NCBI GenBank assembly: GCA_050252335.1
Contig: JBFWLB010000002.1
Span: forward strand, 1-64,000
Source of the DNA: Berkiella_A sp050252335
GTDB taxonomy: Bacteria; Pseudomonadota; Gammaproteobacteria; Berkiellales; Berkiellaceae
DNA length: 64,000 nt
Reading direction: 5' to 3'
Part shown: piece by piece, positions 17,959-26,019 of the stretch
Layout of the letters: the number at the start of each line of letters is the position of its first letter
Position numbering within the stretch: the stretch's first letter is position 1
The notes under the pieces: generated by a model
Database searches by the model: none
The model's input: only the letters and a program-made list of their open reading frames with translations
Told to the model about the DNA's origin: nothing
Position numbers and translations under genes: made by a program

Positions 17959-18690
17959 ATGCATATCGTTCTCGTTCATGGCGCGTGGCACACAGCTTCA
18001 TGCTGGAAACAAATATTAAAAGGCTTACAAACGCTGGGCACTGTCCACGCTATTAATATGCCAGGTCGCATTTTTGAAAACTCCTCGACTTACAAGCGAC
18101 TCACACTGAACGACTATGTAACTACCCTAGAAAATTATCTCAAGTCTATTGGTGAACCTTGCATTGTTATTGGACATAGTTTAGCGGGCTTAACTATCTC
18201 TCAAGTTGCAGAAAATCAACCACATCTTATCAAGCAACTTATTTATATTGCCGCTTTTATACCACAATCCGATGAATGCTTATTTGATATGGCTGCTACT
18301 ATTGGCAATCCAGGTATTTCAACAGAAGCAATATCATATCCAGCATTGAATAAGATAGAAATTAAACGCTCTGACAGAGCAAAATCTCTGATTTATAATA
18401 GTTGCCCGCCGATACTGGCTGAAAAAGAGCTTCAGTCAATGGTTCCAGAGCCTCTTAAAGCATTTAGCACAAAAGTAAGATCTTTATCGCCTCAACGTTT
18501 TGGTTCTGTCTCCAAAACATATATTAAATGTTTAGAAGATAGAATTATCTTGCCTTACGATCAAGAACGAATGATACAACGAGCAAATATTTCTCATGTC
18601 TATGAATTAAAAACGGATCATTGTCCCTTTTTTGGACAGCCAGAAGCATTGGTGGATGTATTGAAGCAATCTATCCAAACTACCTTATAA
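17959..18690 (+). CDS. Alpha/beta hydrolase
   Basis: A 243-aa serine hydrolase of the alpha/beta fold, esterase-like, substrate unknown. The protein begins with the first core strand and oxyanion motif (HIVLVHGAWHTASCW). The nucleophile elbow is GHSLAG, the acid is probably in CLEDRIILP, and the catalytic His is in TDHCPFF near the end. The set is complete and the length typical. A GTG at 17896 would add 21 residues that fit no family member and has no ribosome binding site, so the ATG at 17959 is preferred. Confidence 0.85.
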   Translation: MHIVLVHGAWHTASCWKQILKGLQTLGTVHAINMPGRIFENSSTYKRLTLNDYVTTLENYLKSIGEPCIVIGHSLAGLTISQVAENQPHLIKQLIYIAAFIPQSDECLFDMAATIGNPGISTEAISYPALNKIEIKRSDRAKSLIYNSCPPILAEKELQSMVPEPLKAFSTKVRSLSPQRFGSVSKTYIKCLEDRIILPYDQERMIQRANISHVYELKTDHCPFFGQPEALVDVLKQSIQTTL

Positions 18691-19015
18691 AACAAGCTTT
18701 TCCTAAAATTAAATACTTAATGGATGGACAATTAAAATTTTTGTTTATATTTTCACAAACATATCCAGAAACAAAGCAAGTTGTTGATTCATCTCTGTGT
18801 AATCAAAGTTTGGCATTTCTTCTGGAGATTGAATAGACTGGCTGGTTTGTAGCGTATCCGCTTCTGATGAATTGCCTCGCAAAAGACGTGATAGTCTATA
18901 TCTTGTTTTACCTTTTTCCTTCGTCTTTTACTTGCAATGACGAAGAAGATAAAATTAGATCTTAGCGTTTCGCGCATATTAAAAGCTAATATTGTAGTCT
19001 GATAATCCTTGTAAA
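18691..19015. other. Non-coding spacer with a degenerate repeat copy
   Basis: A 325-base spacer between convergent genes. Only the repeat copy at 18871-18945 stands out; the rest is AT-rich without ORFs or hairpins that I could support. Confidence 0.5.
18871..18945. repeat. Dispersed repeat family A, partial copy
   Basis: About 75 bases clearly alike to 29983-30057, sharing CGCAAAAGACGTGATAGT, a central ACCTTTTTCCT and the end GCAATGACGAA. It lacks the outer inverted repeats of the complete copy at 29834-30087. Confidence 0.75.
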
Positions 19016-20233
19016 TTATATCCTTAATAAACGTTTAACGTTCTTAGCATCTGCAGATTCCACTTCAAACTCAGTATAAGAGTGATGCTCCTCTTCTAAT
19101 ATTCTTTGTGTTGCAACTCGTGAGTGCACAGTTTCTGTCAAGGCTCTTAATTCAGATGAATTTGCTTCTACCACAGGAATATTAAACAAACTGGTAGACA
19201 TTCCCATATAGACAGCATGATCTGCACAGGTATTGCCACGCTGCTGTGGTACTTCTTCAAAAAAATAATTTGCATTCTCAAAAGCTGTTTTAAATGTTGC
19301 CAAAGAACTTTCTACCAATTGATGATAGCCACTGTGATTCATAGAGTCATGATGCACTAACTCAATATCTGCAAATGATAATACAGGTGCACAAGGTTCA
19401 GACAACATAGCCATCATTATATTTTTAGCATTATTAATGTCCAAATAGTTATCGATGATGCTATTATGTTGGTATGCAAACAAATGAGAATACCTGCTTT
19501 TTGCTTCTCTAAAAAAACTTTGTGTTGCTTCGTTTGTCTTTAAAGATGCATTTAAAACAGTCCAATGGGCATTACTATGATTTATCATCATTATGGTTCT
19601 AAATTCAAAGGGTAGAACGTCTTGATCTGTTAGAATATAAAAAGCCAATATATTCATAAGCCAATCGTTTAAGCTCTCACTCACAGTCTGTTTATCAGGC
19701 AATGATGTGTTGACGGAAACATAGGTAACAGCTTGAAAAACACCGCCATTTTCTAATTTTAAGATAGGCCTACGATTAAATTCACCTAAACAACACTCTG
19801 CCCCATGCTCATCAGCATATGTTTTTTCATACATTTTAATGAGAGCCGTTACCTCAACATTGTCTTTAAAATCAGAAATATTGGGCTTATTCTGTAAAGA
19901 ATAAAGAGAGTTCTCAATTTTATGTGCATTTTTTTTCAATTTACTGTAGATAGACTCATAGGAAAGCGCAAAGCTTAATGTTTTATTGTTTTGCATCTGA
20001 TCATAAAGATAATATCCTATACCTACAACAGATAACACATTTTTAGCAACCGCCCAAGGATTTTCATAAGACCAATCCGCAACGTCAAAAAAGCGGTTTG
20101 GTAAATAATCGTTTAATTTATGTGCTCCTTCTGTATAATGACAGAGAAAATCACTGATATGCTCGCAGACAGGTTCCATTACAGGATCCAAAACACCTAT
20201 TTTTTCTGCACATGTTCGTATAAATTCTTTCAT
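19016..20233 (-). CDS. Ulp1-like clan CE cysteine protease, effector candidate
   Basis: A 405-aa protein with the ordered signature of clan CE (C48/Ulp1, ChlaDub, YopJ-like). Numbering here is from the upstream TTG at 20245. It shows LNDWLMNILAFYI (192-204, as in the LND..I..YL motif of Ulp1), NAHW with H227-W228, a hydrophobic strand ending HHDSM with D300-S301, and QQRGNTCADH with Q335 and C340. These give the His/Asp/Gln/Cys catalytic set. Such bacterial enzymes remove ubiquitin, SUMO or NEDD8 from host proteins. A hydrophobic patch at 66-81 could bind membrane. The ATG at 20233 is preferred; the TTG has only a weak AGAGA in front. Host target cannot be deduced. Confidence 0.82.
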   Translation of the reverse strand: MKEFIRTCAEKIGVLDPVMEPVCEHISDFLCHYTEGAHKLNDYLPNRFFDVADWSYENPWAVAKNVLSVVGIGYYLYDQMQNNKTLSFALSYESIYSKLKKNAHKIENSLYSLQNKPNISDFKDNVEVTALIKMYEKTYADEHGAECCLGEFNRRPILKLENGGVFQAVTYVSVNTSLPDKQTVSESLNDWLMNILAFYILTDQDVLPFEFRTIMMINHSNAHWTVLNASLKTNEATQSFFREAKSRYSHLFAYQHNSIIDNYLDINNAKNIMMAMLSEPCAPVLSFADIELVHHDSMNHSGYHQLVESSLATFKTAFENANYFFEEVPQQRGNTCADHAVYMGMSTSLFNIPVVEANSSELRALTETVHSRVATQRILEEEHHSYTEFEVESADAKNVKRLLRI

Positions 20234-20597
20234 ATCAAGAACCAAATATCTCTTTACATCATCGAACCGATAATATAGCGCATTAAGAAAAAAAACATAC
20301 CAATATCAGATAAAGAGGCGCATTCAAGGGACAGCAGGCATTCATATTTGCACACTGAGAGTACCGCATGTCATTGGAGCCGTAGGATGGACTTTATCCA
20401 CAATATGGTGTCATTTTAGCGATTAATTTCAGTTGTAGGGAACGACCGTTGTGTCCATAAGCGTCAACTTAAAGATAATTGAGACCTAAATTTAATCTGA
20501 AACGCGCTTCATGCCACTTAGTGAGAGTTGTTTTAAATTTGTATTAACCTCTAAATAGCACAGCTATGCTTGGCAACTACAATTCGAACCAAGAAAA
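20234..20597. other. Non-coding spacer, 364 bases
   Basis: Spacer behind zupT. A 17-base piece at 20456-20472 (CATAAGCGTCAACTTAA) differs in one base from the tip of the 37-bp inverted repeat at 52239 and may be a remnant of that element. A TTCGAACC at 20584 recalls a tRNA T-arm but no tRNA can be folded. Nothing else seen. Confidence 0.45.
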
Positions 20598-21356
20598 TTA
20601 GAGACTTAAGAGAAAGATACTAAGTCCCATCACCAGCATACCAGCGAGCGTTGACATAGTAACAACGCTCGTTCTTGCCATTCCTCGTGCTAATGGAATA
20701 ATCTGAATCATTGAAATATAAATCATAATAGCCGCAATACCACAAAGAATGGCGCCTAATACTGCCTCATTCATAAATTGGTTTAAAAAAATCAATCCTA
20801 TTAATGCCCCCATGGGTTCTGCCATTCCAGATAAAAAAGAATAAAATATGGCTTTTTTATAACTGCCTGTCAGCTTATAAACAGGCACAGCAATGGCAAG
20901 CCCTTCTGGGATATTGTGCAGTGCAATTGCAAATGTACTAACAAGCCCTAGCTTAAAATCTGCTAATGTAGAAGCAAGTGTTGCCATCCCTTCAGGAAAA
21001 TTATGCAATGTCAATGAGACAACAATAAAAAGGCTGGATTTATAAAATAATGCTTCCTCAGATAAACATTTTTTGTGACCTTTCTCCAAGAAGAAAATAA
21101 CAATGAGTGTAAGTATAAGACAATGTAAAATTAGTAATACACTGACATTGGGAAAAGTGCCTGACAGAAGTAATTGTCCTTCAGGCAAAAGCTCCATAAA
21201 TGACACATAGAGCATTACACCCGCCGTCAAAGCTAATGTTACTCCCATTCTTACAGATGACTCTTTCCCAATATAAATACAGAGTAAGCCGCCAATTGTT
21301 GTAGCCAACCCAGCCAAAAAACTAAGACCAAGGGCAGGCAATGCATTATCAACCAT
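20598..21356 (-). CDS. zupT: ZIP-family zinc/divalent metal transporter
   Basis: A 252-aa inner-membrane permease with about eight hydrophobic helices. Metal-site motifs HNFPEG and HNIPEG in helices 4 and 5 are present and complete, as in E. coli ZupT, which imports zinc, iron and other divalent metals. The true start is the ATG at 21356: AGGAGG lies 4 bases before it, inside what would be the coding start if the GTG at 21374 were used. It follows dps directly and is almost surely in the same transcript, linking metal import to iron storage and oxidative defence. Confidence 0.93.
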   Translation of the reverse strand: MVDNALPALGLSFLAGLATTIGGLLCIYIGKESSVRMGVTLALTAGVMLYVSFMELLPEGQLLLSGTFPNVSVLLILHCLILTLIVIFFLEKGHKKCLSEEALFYKSSLFIVVSLTLHNFPEGMATLASTLADFKLGLVSTFAIALHNIPEGLAIAVPVYKLTGSYKKAIFYSFLSGMAEPMGALIGLIFLNQFMNEAVLGAILCGIAAIMIYISMIQIIPLARGMARTSVVTMSTLAGMLVMGLSIFLLSL

Positions 21357-21374
21357 TATGCCTCCTACAGGCAC

Positions 21375-21848
21375 TCACGCTTTATCGTCTTTGCGCATGC
21401 TTTTTAACATCCAAATTACCTTTTCATGATATACAACACGCTGTGTAAGCAGATCAACTGTTGCATCATCATGAATTTTTCCAGCTATCTCTATGCTTTT
21501 TTTGCAGAAATCATTGATGATGCCATGATTCTCAATAAGATCGTTAATCATTTCATTTGCACTCAAGAGCTTTTCGGTTTCTTCTAACTGTGTGTGCGTT
21601 AAAATTGATTTAGTCGTGGCAGGTGCTATTTCATTTAATTGGCGAATTCTCTCTGCAATTTCATCTAAAGATTCTGCTAGTGCGTTGTATTGCTCTTCGA
21701 ATAATTTATGTAAACTATAAAAAGAATTTCCAGTGACATGCCAATGATAATTCAATGTTTTAAGATAGATCACAAAAGTATCAGCTAAAACCGTTTTTAA
21801 AATTTTCGCAACTTTGGCATTCTGCTTTTCAATTGGGTGTACATTCAT
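21375..21848 (-). CDS. dps: Dps-family ferritin-like DNA-protection protein
   Basis: A 157-aa protein of the Dps/MrgA family, which oxidises and stores iron in a dodecamer and protects DNA from peroxide. The ferroxidase segment NYHWHVTGNSFYSLHKLFEEQYNALAESLDEIAERIR-type signature is at about residues 31-68, with the conserved His, Asp and Glu positions. The lysine-containing N-terminus is short. First gene of the dps-zupT unit. Its promoter region holds two palindromes of the PerR/Fur type, which predicts induction by peroxide or low metal. Confidence 0.93.
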   Translation of the reverse strand: MNVHPIEKQNAKVAKILKTVLADTFVIYLKTLNYHWHVTGNSFYSLHKLFEEQYNALAESLDEIAERIRQLNEIAPATTKSILTHTQLEETEKLLSANEMINDLIENHGIINDFCKKSIEIAGKIHDDATVDLLTQRVVYHEKVIWMLKSMRKDDKA

Positions 21849-21883
21849 ATTATTCTCGCTTTATTTATAATCAAACCTTAAAT

Positions 21884-21898
21884 TTAGAATAGTTCTAA
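21884..21898. promoter_or_regulatory. PerR/Fur-type palindrome 1
   Basis: TTAGAATAGTTCTAA, a 7-1-7 palindrome in the dps / fur-family divergent promoter, about 36 bases upstream of the dps start. It shares the layout of Fur-family boxes. Confidence 0.55.
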
Positions 21899-21917
21899 TT
21901 TAGTAATAATTCAATAT

Positions 21918-21932
21918 TTATAATTGTTATAA
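21918..21932. promoter_or_regulatory. PerR/Fur-type palindrome 2
   Basis: TTATAATTGTTATAA, one base away from the published Bacillus PerR consensus TTATAATNATTATAA. It lies between dps and the regulator gene, in position to control both. Confidence 0.65.
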
Positions 21933-22015
21933 TTTTAAATGTATTCTATAATAAAAGTATGAGGTGTTGTAATATACATGTATATCAAATAGTTACGCTA
22001 AGGTTGTCTAAAATC

Positions 22016-22408
22016 ATGTATGAAATAGAATCTAAATTGATTGAAAAATCAGGTCTAACAGCGACAAATCAGCGTATTATGATTTTACATTTCATCTATG
22101 AAATTGCAGATCACCCTACAGCAGATGACATCATTGACTGGACCCAAAAACACTGCCCTAAGATCAGCGTTGCCACCATTTATAACACGTTGAATGCTTT
22201 CGTGGAGAAAGGCATGATTCATGCAATGAGCCCCCCTGGCTCAAAAACAATATACTATGATAAAAACACACATCACCATTATCATCTAGTAGATACAAAA
22301 ACTGGAAAATTTCAAGACATAAATCCTACATCTATTCAGTTTTCACATCAGATAGAAGATTATGCTGTTGAGAAAGTAGATGTTTTTATCTATGCACATA
22401 AAAAATGA
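22016..22408 (+). CDS. Fur-family regulator, PerR/Irr-like
   Basis: A 130-aa metal-dependent repressor. The winged helix covers residues 1-80 (ATNQRIMILHFI, then ISVATIYNTLNAF as recognition helix). The dimerisation part has HHHYH, a metal-site motif. The CxxC zinc-finger motifs of typical Fur and PerR are absent: the place is taken by VDTKTGK, as in Irr-like members. The C-terminus is also short. The ATG at 22016 is chosen because it opens the HTH domain at the usual distance; an upstream ATG at 21959 would add 19 residues unlike the family. It diverges from dps and probably regulates it through the boxes at 21884 and 21918. Confidence 0.85.
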   Translation: MYEIESKLIEKSGLTATNQRIMILHFIYEIADHPTADDIIDWTQKHCPKISVATIYNTLNAFVEKGMIHAMSPPGSKTIYYDKNTHHHYHLVDTKTGKFQDINPTSIQFSHQIEDYAVEKVDVFIYAHKK

Positions 22409-22416
22409 TAATTTAA

Positions 22417-23211
22417 TTATGTTCTTTTTGTCTTATCTATACCAAGAATATTGCCATAATAATCTTCTGCGCCATGATGCATAAGACTTACACTAAGATC
22501 GGCATAGATTTTACCCCCCAAATCATTCCACCTCTTGCAAAAGCTGAAATCTTCAGACAAATACCGCCCTTCTTGTAACCTTAATTCAAATAAGCAGTAG
22601 AAATGCTTGAGCGCCTCTATAGATAATAATTCATGATTCGATTGTGTAATCTTTAATTCAGGGTAATGTTGACATAATTTTTCTAAAGCTTGTCTTTGTA
22701 TCAGCATGAATGCCGTACCAATATGCTCAACCTCAAGCACCCCCTCTTTAATCTCCCTTGAAGATCCAAAATTAACAGCATACTCGACCAGGCAAGCACG
22801 AACTTTATTTCTATACTCTTCAATTGGCAAACTATCATCCAATAAAATCTGTCTAACATGCTTGTTACGTAATTTTTCCCATATATATTTTTTCTTAGCA
22901 ATCGCGGCACCAACAATGGGCTTATTATGAGAAATCAATCTCATTATATCCTCTGGCAACCATCCTATATCCGCATCAATAAATAATAAATGCGTAATGG
23001 TTTTATCACCTAATGCCATTGCAGAAAAATAGTTTCTAGCGCGAGGCACAAGGCTATCGTATAAAATAAATTTATGCACAATTTTAATGTTTTTTTTATT
23101 TTGAAAATAAGCAAAAGTTTTCACAAGAGAAAGCGTATAGTCAGCATGGCACATACCTTGATAACAGGGCGTTGCAATAAGAATTTTCATGGGTTTATCA
23201 TCATCAGTCAT
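22417..23211 (-). CDS. Glycosyltransferase-like protein (GT-A type)
   Basis: A 264-aa protein. The N-terminal strand KILIATPCYQG begins a nucleotide-sugar-binding Rossmann-like half. HLLFIDADIGW holds the DxD metal motif around residue 80. A Trp/Asp-rich region near 225-250 (EDFSFCKRWNDLGG) resembles the acceptor/His site of GT-A enzymes of the Anp1 or bacterial GT2 kind. The start ATG has GGAGAG 8 bases upstream. The sugar and acceptor are unknown. It ends 8 bases from the convergent Fur-family gene. Confidence 0.78.
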   Translation of the reverse strand: MTDDDKPMKILIATPCYQGMCHADYTLSLVKTFAYFQNKKNIKIVHKFILYDSLVPRARNYFSAMALGDKTITHLLFIDADIGWLPEDIMRLISHNKPIVGAAIAKKKYIWEKLRNKHVRQILLDDSLPIEEYRNKVRACLVEYAVNFGSSREIKEGVLEVEHIGTAFMLIQRQALEKLCQHYPELKITQSNHELLSIEALKHFYCLFELRLQEGRYLSEDFSFCKRWNDLGGKIYADLSVSLMHHGAEDYYGNILGIDKTKRT

Positions 23212-23565
23212 TGTATGTGCTCTCCATAAAACCCTATTTCAAATATTATTTATAGTATAGGATAATGAATGCTAATCTATTCTATAAGTGGTGTATGGCC
23301 ATTTTCAGTGTAATTGCAGCATAAATTTTCTAATTTCTAAATCTAGAAAAAACATTGTTTAGTGCACAACAACTCCCCCTCTCCCTTTCTAATCCATTGT
23401 TATAAAAGAATATTTTATCTAATCTGATAGCAGTTCTTTGTATCTGGTGTGTTTTATTGCTCCTCACTGGTGAAAAAATCACATAGCTATTCGACTAACA
23501 ATTTGTCATGATAGATCTTAGGTCAGATAAAGAACAGTTTTTAGATTGTTAGTAGTAGGCACATT
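23212..23565. other. Non-coding spacer, 354 bases
   Basis: AT-rich region between divergent genes, presumably with promoters for both. I see no repeat, RNA gene or clear operator. Confidence 0.45.
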
Positions 23566-25365
23566 ATGAAACACCTCAACGTACTATCACCAAATATCTT
23601 ACAAAGTATTTCTAAAGCTTTTTCTTCTCATGACTGGCTTATTGAAAAAACACATAGTTATCATGTAACCTCCTCACTCGTCGCTTTTGATGGAGGTACG
23701 CAAGACATAATATCTATTGATATGGTTGGGATGGTGCTCGCAAAATTAGATGCTGACAAAAAAACAGCAAAAGACAAACAAGACGCTCACGCAGAAGAGA
23801 TTAAAGCGCAAGAAACAACTGAAGAGAATGTAAAACCCCAAGCCGACGATGAGAATTCTGAAAAACAAAAAGATGATGTATCCTCATACTCTGACGTTCA
23901 ATCCGCTGAAACTCAATCCAACAATAGTAATACAGAAGCCCATACTGAGATCAGCCAATCTCAATTCAATAGATACTCAACACCACTTCCTAATCCACTC
24001 TCTATTCGTGATGGTTGGGATGAGGATTATGTAAATATTAGCATTGGCAACAATACTTTCGTTTTTTCTCAAGCAAGAAACTTGGATATTTCAGATCATA
24101 GTTTTTATGCAGAAAATTTTTATACAGAAGTTTTACCCAGCACCGTTACCCTTGCAACAGAAGAAGGATGTGGTTGCAGCTGTAACTGTGATTTGAGTGG
24201 GCAGTGGATTTTAGAGGTTAGGCACGATCCTGGCCAATGGGGTGAAGAAATCAATATTGCAGGGATCATTAATAGCATTACTTTGAATTTCAGTAATGGG
24301 CAGACTTTTAGTAGCGCCACAAGCCTTAATTGGGATGAACCTAATCAGCCCCCTTATCTTTATATTCCATATTATTTGGATACAATGTCGATCCTTGTTG
24401 AGAATGTTTGCTCAGACTTACCACTCTCTATGACAGTCACCTTAGATCTAGTGGTGCCTGACGGTGATGGATTGGTTTTAACATTATCTTCACCCAATGG
24501 ATCTTCGATAGTACTTTTATCAGGGTTTAATTCTGATGGCTCCAATTCATCCTTTGAATTGGGATACAATGGTGTTTACGAGCTAGATGACAGCAATCTA
24601 AATTTACCTAATCTTAGTTTAGATCAAAATTTGGATAATGATTCTGGTACACCAGATGGTGATGTTGACCCTGGCATCTATAATACATATGAAAGTGATA
24701 GCTATAATCTCTCTGATTTTATAAATGATGCTTGCGATACAGATTCCTCTTCAGGTGGTATTACTCCACCTATTGTCTTTGATCTGGATGGGGACGGATT
24801 ATTCAATTTACTTTCTCATGAAGAAGCCAATGTCTTATTCGACGTGGATAACGATGGCGTAAAAGAACAAACAGCGTGGGTTGGGCCTAATGATGGCATA
24901 CTTGTTTTCGATCTGTTTAATGACAAACAAATCACGAACGCAAATGAATTTTCTTTTGCAAATTGGCATCCAGATGCCAAATCTGATTTAGAGGGCTTGC
25001 AACTGGTTTTTGATAGTAACAAAGATAATATACTCGATGCACAAGACATTGCCTGGAAACAAATGGGTATTTGGCAAGACAAAAATCAGAATGGCATTAC
25101 AGATGAAGGGGAATATTCTAGTCTAGATGATTTAGGTATTATTTCTATTAGTTTGACCTCAGATGGGCATTTGCAAATGGTAAATGGAAACACCATTCTT
25201 GGAACCATTAGCGCACAAAAAGCGAATGGTGAAAGTTTAGCAGCTGCGGACGTTTTATTGAGTTACGCAGAAGTGCCTCAAAGCAGTGATTCAAAGATGC
25301 CTATCGCAGAATGGTCACCTCCGCCTCCTGTTTTACAAGAAGTGACAGAAACTGTAGAGTTATAA
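23566..25365 (+). CDS. Probable type I-secreted calcium-binding protein
   Basis: A 599-aa acidic protein without an N-terminal signal peptide. Residues 75-150 are a disordered Glu/Lys/Ser linker. Residues about 190-245 and 285-340 resemble the end and the beginning of a proprotein-convertase P domain (GQWILEVRHDPGQWGEE, and TLDLVVPDGDGLVLTLSSP). Between them is a tight Cys cluster CGCSCNC (202-208). Residues about 403-530 are a calcium-binding block with EF-hand-like loops FDLDGDGL, FDVDNDGV, FDSNKDNI and DKNQNGI, typical of RTX/type I secretion substrates. The same block is found in the 1339-aa protein at 43468. Secretion by a type I system with a C-terminal signal is inferred; no transporter genes are in the window. 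Confidence 0.78.
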   Translation: MKHLNVLSPNILQSISKAFSSHDWLIEKTHSYHVTSSLVAFDGGTQDIISIDMVGMVLAKLDADKKTAKDKQDAHAEEIKAQETTEENVKPQADDENSEKQKDDVSSYSDVQSAETQSNNSNTEAHTEISQSQFNRYSTPLPNPLSIRDGWDEDYVNISIGNNTFVFSQARNLDISDHSFYAENFYTEVLPSTVTLATEEGCGCSCNCDLSGQWILEVRHDPGQWGEEINIAGIINSITLNFSNGQTFSSATSLNWDEPNQPPYLYIPYYLDTMSILVENVCSDLPLSMTVTLDLVVPDGDGLVLTLSSPNGSSIVLLSGFNSDGSNSSFELGYNGVYELDDSNLNLPNLSLDQNLDNDSGTPDGDVDPGIYNTYESDSYNLSDFINDACDTDSSSGGITPPIVFDLDGDGLFNLLSHEEANVLFDVDNDGVKEQTAWVGPNDGILVFDLFNDKQITNANEFSFANWHPDAKSDLEGLQLVFDSNKDNILDAQDIAWKQMGIWQDKNQNGITDEGEYSSLDDLGIISISLTSDGHLQMVNGNTILGTISAQKANGESLAAADVLLSYAEVPQSSDSKMPIAEWSPPPPVLQEVTETVEL

Positions 25366-25442
25366 AATATTTTTTTTCAGGGGAAGGTGGCTGCTCCCCT
25401 ACCCCTTATACAAATTATGTAAAAAAGTGTCTTATTACTGTT

Positions 25443-25898
25443 TTATTGTCTTCGCATTTTTGCTAAATAGCTATCAAGTGCATTCGCGAATTGTTGTTGA
25501 TCTCTTTTCTCAATAGGAGCAGGGCCTCCTCCTATTAATGAGCCAGATGAGCGAAGTTCCTCCATAAGATTACGCATGGCAAGCTTCTGACTCATGTTAT
25601 CACTGTCATAGAAGATGCCACGAGGATTCAGTGCATATGCTTTCTTTTCTATAATTTGTGCAGCAAGAGGGATATCAGCCGTAATAACGAGATCATTCGG
25701 CTCAGTCATTTCAACAATGGTACTATCCGCCACATCAAAACCACTGCCAACTAATACAAATCTGATAAGGGGGCTACGAGGTATTTGCAGTGGCTTATTT
25801 GCCACAAAGATCAAAGAGATTGAGGTTCGCTTTGAAGCACGATACAAGATTTCTTTAATTACATTTGGACAGGCATCTGCATCAACCAGTATCTTCAA
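25443..25898 (-). CDS. UPF0178 (YaiI/YqxD) family protein
   Basis: A 151-aa protein matching the UPF0178 family over its full length. It begins KILVDADACPNVIKEIL, has the PRSPLIRFVLVGSGFDVAD segment, the acidic motif DLVITADIPLAAQ, and the family ending with GGGPAP and a Gln-rich helix. The acidic residues resemble a PIN-like nuclease active site, but no activity is established for the family. Stand-alone gene. Confidence 0.93.
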   Translation of the reverse strand: MKILVDADACPNVIKEILYRASKRTSISLIFVANKPLQIPRSPLIRFVLVGSGFDVADSTIVEMTEPNDLVITADIPLAAQIIEKKAYALNPRGIFYDSDNMSQKLAMRNLMEELRSSGSLIGGGPAPIEKRDQQQFANALDSYLAKMRRQ

Positions 25899-25957
25899 AA
25901 TACTTTTACCTTCTCATCTATGCGTATTTGAATGAGTAAAAGTATATCACAATGTCG

Positions 25958-25992
25958 AAAAGCTGTCTCAAAGTTACTATTAGACAGCTTTT
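25958..25992 (-). terminator. Terminator-like hairpin
   Basis: Perfect 11-bp arms AAAAGCTGTCT / AGACAGCTTTT around a 13-base loop. The minus-strand 3' arm ends in four T, and the hairpin lies 27 bases after the stop of the gene at 26020, which it probably terminates. Confidence 0.7.
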
Positions 25993-26019
25993 AATATACG
26001 ATTAAAAATCCATTTAATA

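Noticed and set aside
20581..20597. TTCGAACC resembling a tRNA T-arm
   Set aside because: No pairing arms, anticodon stem or acceptor stem could be formed around it on either strand.
25376..25410. GC-rich hairpin AGGGGA / TCCCCT after the type I substrate gene
   Set aside because: Stem is only 6 bp with a 10-base loop and lacks a T run on either strand; not strong enough to call a terminator.
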